A stretch of DNA of 64,000 nt, taken from contig JADJWK010000002.1 in NCBI GenBank assembly GCA_016716405.1, forward strand, positions 186,001-250,000. The letters run 5' to 3'. Position 1 is the stretch's first letter; the number at the start of each line of letters is the position of its first letter. Below the pieces are notes generated by a model. That model saw only the letters and a program-made list of their open reading frames with translations. It had not been told where the DNA came from and ran no database searches. Position numbers and translations under genes: made by a program. Source of the DNA: Candidatus Melainabacteria bacterium (GTDB taxonomy: Bacteria; Cyanobacteriota; Vampirovibrionia; Obscuribacterales; Obscuribacteraceae). Shown one piece after another: positions 58,752 through 64,000 of this stretch.

Positions 58752-60302
58752 GTGGATGATCGAGTCGGAAGAAAAGTCTTCCTGCCGGCGGCTGTTCTGT
58801 TCTGCGGGTTGCTCGCCTACTTCGCCCAGCGCGTGCTCTCGGTCTTCTATATCAACTACGACGTCGGTCTGATACCGCTTGGTAGCGATCTTCTGTTGAG
58901 GGGCGGTCTCATCTACCGGGATCTCCACACGGTCATGCTGCCGGGCTCTTACTTCATACTGGCGGGGGCGCAGATGCTCCTGGGAAGAACAGAGGCAGTC
59001 TGCCAGGCAACCGCCACGGTGATAATAGTGTTGTCGGCGGTATCGCTTCTGAGGATCTCGAGGATTTTCATAGACGGCTGGCTGGCGCTTCTACCTTCCG
59101 CCATGCTGGTGATTCTGGGAAGCAATTTCTTCGCCTACAATTCGCATCACTGGGACTCGCTTCTCTTTTTTCTGGTCTTCGCCGCGATCTTGCTCGCCTA
59201 TCCGGATGATCTCGAGGACCGGCCGGTATTGCTGGTGGTAGCAGGACTTGCTGCCGGCGTCTCCTGTCTCTGTTATCAGAATCAGATCCTGCCCGTTGTA
59301 GTCGGGATTCCCGTTTGCCTCTACACCATGCGTATGCGTTCGGTCCCGGGCCGGAAAATCGTCCGGTCTGCATTGCTTCTTACCCTGGGTCTGGCGCTGG
59401 TGGCGGTGCCGTTTCTGATTTATCTGATTGCCACCGCCACCCTGGCCGATATGCTCGATTGTACGGTCGGGTTCGTATTGAGCCGGTATGGTGGTGTCAA
59501 CAGTGTCGCCTACGGCTATTTCAACGGTCAGGACTGTCTGATGTCGGACCTGGGCTCTCCGATGATGATCTTCGGCTCCCTTCCCCTTGGTCTGATCAAG
59601 CTGGCACCATTGATGGCGCTGGCTGGTTTCATGGTATCGAAGAAGGAGCCCCGCCTGATTCTGCTTTTCGCCATGGCCGCGGGATTGTTCGTCGCCGAGC
59701 TCCACAAGCCGGATCTCAGGCGGCTTCTGCTTGCCGACCCGCTCTTTCTCGTTCTGGTCTTTCATTATGCCGAGCAGCTCCGGAGAAAGTGGAAAAGCGT
59801 CCACTACCTGATCAATGCAGCCTGCTACGGACTGGCGCTGGGTCTGGTCTGCCTGGCCCAGCTCTATCTGATGATGGTGCCCGCCGATGCTCCGCTCTAC
59901 CGGAGCCGCCGGGGACCGGTGCGAGCGGGCACCGATCTGAGCATTCTCGAGCCGTTAAGCGAGCTCACCTCGCCGGATGAGAAGATCCTCGTCTATCCCT
60001 ATGACACCGGTCTGCTCTACCTGTCCGGGTGCCGCTTCCCTTCACGGTTTCCGGTGCTTCACTACGGCTATCACACCCCCGAGCAATTCAAGAGCGTGAT
60101 CGCCGACATGGAGCGGTCCAGGGTTCGCTATGTGGTATGGAACAGGCTTTTCGACAATGGCAATTTCGCTCAGATGGGCTTCCCTGAATACCGCCAGGTT
60201 CCTGCCGGGGAGCTGATCATGGAGCCCTATCTCAAATCAAGATACGAGGGTGTCAAGACTTACGGCTTCTATACACTGATGAGACGCAAGGCACCGGAGT
60301 GA
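58752..60302 (+). CDS. Polytopic membrane glycosyltransferase-like protein
   Basis: The 516-residue protein has about ten membrane helices and a C-terminal soluble domain. The first loop (YINYDVGLIPLGSDLLLRGG, then LIYRDLHTVMLPGSYF) fits the GT39/PMT-like GT-C pattern with an acidic residue after helix one. The C-terminus (ILVYPYDTGLLYLSGCRFPS...RFPVLHYGYHTPEQFKS) resembles that of oligosaccharyl or mannosyl transferases of this group. The GTG at 58752 has GGGAGGG upstream; a TTG at 58719 is an alternative. It faces the membrane-protein gene at 60316, 13 bases between stops. Confidence 0.75.
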   Translation: MDDRVGRKVFLPAAVLFCGLLAYFAQRVLSVFYINYDVGLIPLGSDLLLRGGLIYRDLHTVMLPGSYFILAGAQMLLGRTEAVCQATATVIIVLSAVSLLRISRIFIDGWLALLPSAMLVILGSNFFAYNSHHWDSLLFFLVFAAILLAYPDDLEDRPVLLVVAGLAAGVSCLCYQNQILPVVVGIPVCLYTMRMRSVPGRKIVRSALLLTLGLALVAVPFLIYLIATATLADMLDCTVGFVLSRYGGVNSVAYGYFNGQDCLMSDLGSPMMIFGSLPLGLIKLAPLMALAGFMVSKKEPRLILLFAMAAGLFVAELHKPDLRRLLLADPLFLVLVFHYAEQLRRKWKSVHYLINAACYGLALGLVCLAQLYLMMVPADAPLYRSRRGPVRAGTDLSILEPLSELTSPDEKILVYPYDTGLLYLSGCRFPSRFPVLHYGYHTPEQFKSVIADMERSRVRYVVWNRLFDNGNFAQMGFPEYRQVPAGELIMEPYLKSRYEGVKTYGFYTLMRRKAPE

Positions 60303-60315
60303 CTTCGAGCCGATC

Positions 60316-60819
60316 TCAGATTCTGGACCTGATATAGCCGGCGGTGGCAAAGAGAATGAAAAAGGCGCCGGCAGAAGCAAGGCTGTCGAGCTTGTCCAGA
60401 TTGTCCGGAAAGGCGATGACACCGGCAAGCCCGGTAAGGATCCCGGCGCCCAGAGCAACCGGGCGGCTCGTGCCCAGACGGGCGAGAATGTCGCTTGCCC
60501 AGAAGAAAATCCAGAATATATAGGAGAAAGGTATCAAGGTGCCTACCGCCGACTCCCGGGGACCGTAAGGGCAGAGCGGGTCTTTTTCGAGATGGAGCCT
60601 GGTGAGGTGGAAAACTATGTAAGTGAAGTACAGGTAGCAGACCAGGTGGAGCGAGATTCCCGCCGGATTGAGATGGTCGCCGCTCAAAAGACGACTGGCG
60701 AAAAGGGCCGCGGCAAGCAGGAATCCGGCTGCGATACGTCTCGAGTGACGCCCCCGGGCAGGGGAAAGGATGCCGGCGCCGGCTCTGCCTTCAGCTATCT
60801 CGATAGTGGCGGAGATCAT
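60316..60819 (-). CDS. Small polytopic membrane protein downstream of GH3
   Basis: The 167-residue protein has about five hydrophobic segments (RIAAGFLLAAALFASRLL, SLHLVCYLYFTYIVFHL, LIPFSYIFWIFFWASDIL, VALGAGILTGLAGVIAF, SAGAFFILFATAGYI). No family recognised. Its ATG lies 7 bases after the GH3 stop, implying co-translation, and the pair is probably one transcript. It could act in transport or retention of the lipid product. Confidence 0.65.
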   Translation of the reverse strand: MISATIEIAEGRAGAGILSPARGRHSRRIAAGFLLAAALFASRLLSGDHLNPAGISLHLVCYLYFTYIVFHLTRLHLEKDPLCPYGPRESAVGTLIPFSYIFWIFFWASDILARLGTSRPVALGAGILTGLAGVIAFPDNLDKLDSLASAGAFFILFATAGYIRSRI

Positions 60820-60826
60820 GGCGCTA

Positions 60827-62497
60827 TTATCCGGTGATTGCTGCCGATTGCAAGGCGGCGCTGAGAAAATTCCGGACGTCGTCTCTGGGGTTGAGATGGC
60901 TGAGCTTGATCTGGGCATCGGGAGTGCCCGAGGCGGTCAGATGCTTGCGGAGCTTCTCGTACGTCCCTGGCTCGATGGCCAGGCATTCCACCGGCGCCAG
61001 CCGGGCCGAGTCTCGTTTGGTCTCGTATTCGATATTGTCGGCTTTGAGCTCGAAGTCGAAGCGCTCGGCGAGCGCTCTCATGCCTGCCTCCGGTGCCGCC
61101 GCTTGCTCGGGCTCGACCCAGAGCTGGTAATGAGCTTCCGGACGGAAGCAGGGCACCACCGTGAAGAATCTGACCCTGCTGCCGGTGGCAGCCACGGCTC
61201 GTTTCATGGCAGACGTCACCTGGCTCTCGGTGATTTTCTCCCCGGTGAAAGAGAAGATATTGCCGCCTTTGTGCAAGAATTCTATTAAGGGAGCGCGATT
61301 GTGGAAGCCTGTCACTTTCACGACATCATTGATATTGTACCGGTACAGCCCGCCCGAGGTGGTGAAGAGGATGAAGTAGTTCTTGCCTTTCTCCAGCTCG
61401 CCGCAGCCGAGCACCGTCGGTGATGGTGAGTCGATCTCATCTTCAGGAACGAACTCGTAATAATGAGAGTTGATAGCGAGCAGCTGTCTGTCCGGGGAGA
61501 GAAAGACGGTGCCGCGACCTTCACTGGCGCCGTAAGTAATGTCACTCACCGGTGTCGAGCCGAAAAACTCGGGAAAATCCTGGAGATAAAACGATGCTGC
61601 TGCCTTGGTCCAGCAGGATATGACTGCCAGCTCCGGCCAGATATTCTCCGGAGTGAAGCGCTCTTTCTCTAGCAAGAGGGAGAGCTCGCGGCCTCGTCCG
61701 GGAGAAGCGCCGAGCCGGGCCTCGATGGCTGACCGGAGCGCCGGATCGAGAGGTCCGGGCGGTGTCAGGGTGCCTCTGCCGACATCCTCGATGAGTTGCG
61801 GAGCGAACCGGGAGAGACGCCGGCATAGGAGGCTGACCGTCGAGGGATTGGGAGTATAGAAAAGCGAGATGCGATGATCCAGGGCGATCCTTAGAATCGT
61901 GTAATAACGGCTCTCATAGTCCTTTATTAAGGCTGCTTCATATGGAATGGCGGTAATCCACCTCTTCACAACCGTGGGCTCCTTCTGGTAGATGGCGCCG
62001 GTCATCGCTCCGTAAGGAATTCCCGAAGGCAGCCTGCCCTCCACCGCCGGCGAGACTATGGAGAGGGCTCGCCCCCGGGCTATGCCGGGATAGGAGCGGT
62101 AGAGATTGAAGCCCGAAACGATGGACGCTTGCCGGTACTCGCTCATGAAAGAGTCGGTGAGGGGGACGAATTTGGGCTTGCCGGTCGTGCCGCTGGTGGT
62201 GGCGAACATGAAGGGGCGCTCTCTGGTGAGGATGTTGCCCTGACCGTCCAGCATGGGCTCTATATACGGACGGAAGCCCTCATAGTCCCTGATCGGCACG
62301 GCCTTGCGAAAGTCGGTCGGGGAGGCGACGGCGCTCAGGCTGTGCTCGGCGCTGAATCTGGTCCCGGCAGCCGCCTCGAGGATCGCAGACAGACGAGCCG
62401 CCTGGGCGGCGTCGGGGTCGCGGCTGGCTCGCTCCAGGGCCTCGATGGACGAGCGCGCCAGAAAGCTGTATGCGGAATAGAGGGCTTTTCTCAGCAT
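60827..62497 (-). CDS. GH3-family acyl-adenylating/amidating enzyme
   Basis: The 556-residue protein is a GH3 (auxin-responsive promoter) family member of the ANL adenylating superfamily. The three ATP/AMP motifs are visible: TTSGTTGKPK (residues 100 area), YGASEG, and YRYNINDVV. GH3 enzymes activate carboxylates to acyl-adenylates and conjugate them to amino acids or other amines. In bacteria they often sit with polyketide or fatty-acid synthase genes, and this one is divergent from such a gene. The ATG at 62497 gives the usual N-terminus (MLRKALYSAYSFLARSS). The substrate is unknown. Confidence 0.9.
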   Translation of the reverse strand: MLRKALYSAYSFLARSSIEALERASRDPDAAQAARLSAILEAAAGTRFSAEHSLSAVASPTDFRKAVPIRDYEGFRPYIEPMLDGQGNILTRERPFMFATTSGTTGKPKFVPLTDSFMSEYRQASIVSGFNLYRSYPGIARGRALSIVSPAVEGRLPSGIPYGAMTGAIYQKEPTVVKRWITAIPYEAALIKDYESRYYTILRIALDHRISLFYTPNPSTVSLLCRRLSRFAPQLIEDVGRGTLTPPGPLDPALRSAIEARLGASPGRGRELSLLLEKERFTPENIWPELAVISCWTKAAASFYLQDFPEFFGSTPVSDITYGASEGRGTVFLSPDRQLLAINSHYYEFVPEDEIDSPSPTVLGCGELEKGKNYFILFTTSGGLYRYNINDVVKVTGFHNRAPLIEFLHKGGNIFSFTGEKITESQVTSAMKRAVAATGSRVRFFTVVPCFRPEAHYQLWVEPEQAAAPEAGMRALAERFDFELKADNIEYETKRDSARLAPVECLAIEPGTYEKLRKHLTASGTPDAQIKLSHLNPRDDVRNFLSAALQSAAITG

Positions 62498-62677
62498 TGT
62501 GTGATGTCCGGCCTGACACGGTAGCTTGACATGATAGCTCGACTTGGCGTCCGGGCTCGCCAAGAAATGTTAATGAAACCTCTTCAATGGCAGGCGCGGC
62601 GAAAAATCATAAACTCTTGGCAGGAAATGAAAGAACAAGATCGGATTACTATTACCTCTTCTTCTCAGGAGATACAA

Positions 62678-64000
62678 ATGTCGGCGCTTCGTTTCGTTGC
62701 TCTTGCCCCCACTGTCGACCTCGGCAGCCTGGACCGACCTTCCATAGCTATTGCCGCGGCCAGGGCCGGAGCGGTCGGGGTGCTGGACATCGAGCATGGC
62801 GATCCGGAGCCCCGGGAAGTCTTCGAGTCTCTTTCCCTGTGCCTCAGGACAGTCCCGAGCGGAGCCTTCGGACTGCGCCTGGCTCCGGGTCTGCTGCCCA
62901 AATATCTGGCGGACCTCAAGAAAGCCTGTAGCGAAGGGCGGGTCGGTCACGCCGATTTCCTCGTGATTCTTGCCGGTAAGACCGGCCCTTACGAAGAAGA
63001 TCTCCTGCGTCAGGAAATCGAGCTTTCCGCCGGCAAAGCCGGTTTCCGCACGGCGGTGGAGGTGGTGAGCGTCGAAGAGGGGGTCCTTGCGCAGTCCGCC
63101 GGGGCCCACCTGCTGGTAGGCAAAGGCAGCGAGAGCCAGGGCCGGGTGAGCGAGAGCACCACTTTCGTGCTTCTCCAGAGTCTCAAGAAGGCAGTGACGC
63201 TGCCTCTTTATGCCCGCGGCGGCATAGGCGAGCATACTGTCCGGGCTCTCGTCGCCGCCGGTATCGAAGGGGCGGTGCTTGACTGCCAGCTCCACCTGGC
63301 CAGCGACAGTCTCGTGCCGGTCAGGCTCAAACGCATAATCGCCGCCATGGACGGCACCGAGTCCACGCTTCTGGCAGACGAGGGCGGATCGGCGCTCTGC
63401 CGCCGGGTTTGTCTCCAGCGTGCCGGCGCTGATAAAGAGCACCTTCATATCGGACAGGATGCCGCTCTGGCCGCCGGACTCGCTCTCAAAGGAGTGAGCG
63501 TCGCCGGAATCATCGACTTGCTTTCAGAGTCGGCCGGGAGCCTCATCGCCGCCGGAGAAATGCCGGCGATGCTCGGCGAGTCGTCACCGTTAGCGGTTTC
63601 CCATGGCACTCGCTATCCCATCGTCCAGGGGGCCATGACCCGGGTGAGCGATAACGCCGATTTCGCCTTCGCCGTGGCCGATGCCGGCGCTCTTCCTTTT
63701 CTGGCTCTCTCGCTAATGCGCAAGCCTGACGTCCTGGAGCTTCTCACCCAGAGCCGAGCCCGCCTCGAGGGACGCGCCTGGGGGGTGGGTATTCTGGGAT
63801 TCGCTCCGAGCCAGCTCAGAGAAGAGCAGATGGCAGCCATCCTCGAGCACAAGCCGCCTTTCGCCCTGATCGCCGGCGGCCGTCCCGATCAGGCGAAACA
63901 CTTCGAGGATAACGGCATCGCCACTTATCTGCATGTGCCCTCGCCGGAGATTCTGGCGTCGTTCATCAGCGAGGGCGCCAAGCGCTTCGTCTTCGAAGGG
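62678..64000 (+). CDS. 5' part of a large gene, tandem nitronate-monooxygenase-like barrels, probable PKS
   Basis: The frame is open from ATG 62678 (good CAGGAGA site) to the window end without a stop (441 codons so far). Residues 1-230 form a TIM-barrel resembling 2-nitropropane dioxygenase/PfaD-type enoyl reductases (GAHLLVGKGSESQGRVSES, LYARGGIGEHTVRALVAAG). Residues 300-441 begin a second copy (GTRYPIVQGAMTRVSDNADF, GALPFLALSLM). Two such domains in tandem are typical of N-termini of large multi-domain polyketide/unusual fatty-acid synthases. Divergent GH3 supports a lipid/polyketide product. No ketosynthase is visible yet, as it would lie past the window. Confidence 0.75.
   Translation, partial: MSALRFVALAPTVDLGSLDRPSIAIAAARAGAVGVLDIEHGDPEPREVFESLSLCLRTVPSGAFGLRLAPGLLPKYLADLKKACSEGRVGHADFLVILAGKTGPYEEDLLRQEIELSAGKAGFRTAVEVVSVEEGVLAQSAGAHLLVGKGSESQGRVSESTTFVLLQSLKKAVTLPLYARGGIGEHTVRALVAAGIEGAVLDCQLHLASDSLVPVRLKRIIAAMDGTESTLLADEGGSALCRRVCLQRAGADKEHLHIGQDAALAAGLALKGVSVAGIIDLLSESAGSLIAAGEMPAMLGESSPLAVSHGTRYPIVQGAMTRVSDNADFAFAVADAGALPFLALSLMRKPDVLELLTQSRARLEGRAWGVGILGFAPSQLREEQMAAILEHKPPFALIAGGRPDQAKHFEDNGIATYLHVPSPEILASFISEGAKRFVFEG

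Overview
The window is GC-rich, mostly coding chromosomal DNA from a Gram-negative (two-membrane) bacterium. LpxI (lipid A), apolipoprotein N-acyltransferase, an LptF/LptG-type permease, a lipoprotein adaptor with an RND pump, and a TolC-type outer membrane factor all point to an outer membrane. The mix of many TPR proteins, a Ser/Thr kinase with an N-terminal zinc ribbon, type III glutamine synthetase, a CHAT-like protein and large lipid/polyketide genes is compatible with a non-photosynthetic relative of cyanobacteria (Melainabacteria/Obscuribacterales-like). That placement is inference from gene content, and the evidence does not exclude other phyla.

Region by region. 1-6.1 kb: a HI0933-type flavoprotein, small unknown proteins, an LRV-repeat protein, a tandem universal stress protein, and a divergent operon of rubredoxin-like protein, small Cys protein and RIC di-iron Fe-S repair protein (a nitrosative/oxidative stress module). 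6.1-12.2 kb is the accessory region: a decayed IS66 element, a catalytic-domain-only tyrosine recombinase behind a cluster of dyads, nearly 0.9 kb of hairpin- and repeat-rich DNA with no clear gene, a TPR-RraB fusion, and two unknown exported/membrane proteins. It ends near a tRNA-Arg(ACG).

12.4-29 kb: lpxI, exported TPR protein, YjbQ, type III glutamine synthetase with terminator, Ser/Thr kinase, a GGDEF-EAL protein coupled to a membrane protein, an FdhF/YdeP-type molybdopterin oxidoreductase coupled to an exported protein, and a PQQ-type sugar dehydrogenase. 30-45 kb: a 931-residue exported protein built from eleven repeats of about 82 residues, TypA/BipA divergent from RsgA, a glpD-hydroxyacid dehydrogenase-GT87 operon, a TPR protein ending in a CHAT domain whose catalytic residues look lost, and an exported protein with a 12-residue tandem repeat.

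45-58 kb: a PII-like protein, adaptor and RND pump in one operon, facing a TolC-like gene; an exported alpha/beta hydrolase; and an envelope operon (GT39-like enzyme, Lnt, LptF/LptG). 58.7-64 kb: a membrane glycosyltransferase-like protein, then a GH3-family acyl-adenylating enzyme plus small membrane protein, divergent from the 5' end of a large gene opening with two nitronate-monooxygenase-like barrels. That architecture suggests the edge of a polyketide/unusual-lipid cluster continuing past the window; it and the eleven-repeat, pseudo-CHAT, rubredoxin and recombinase-dyad observations are the best candidates for something undescribed.
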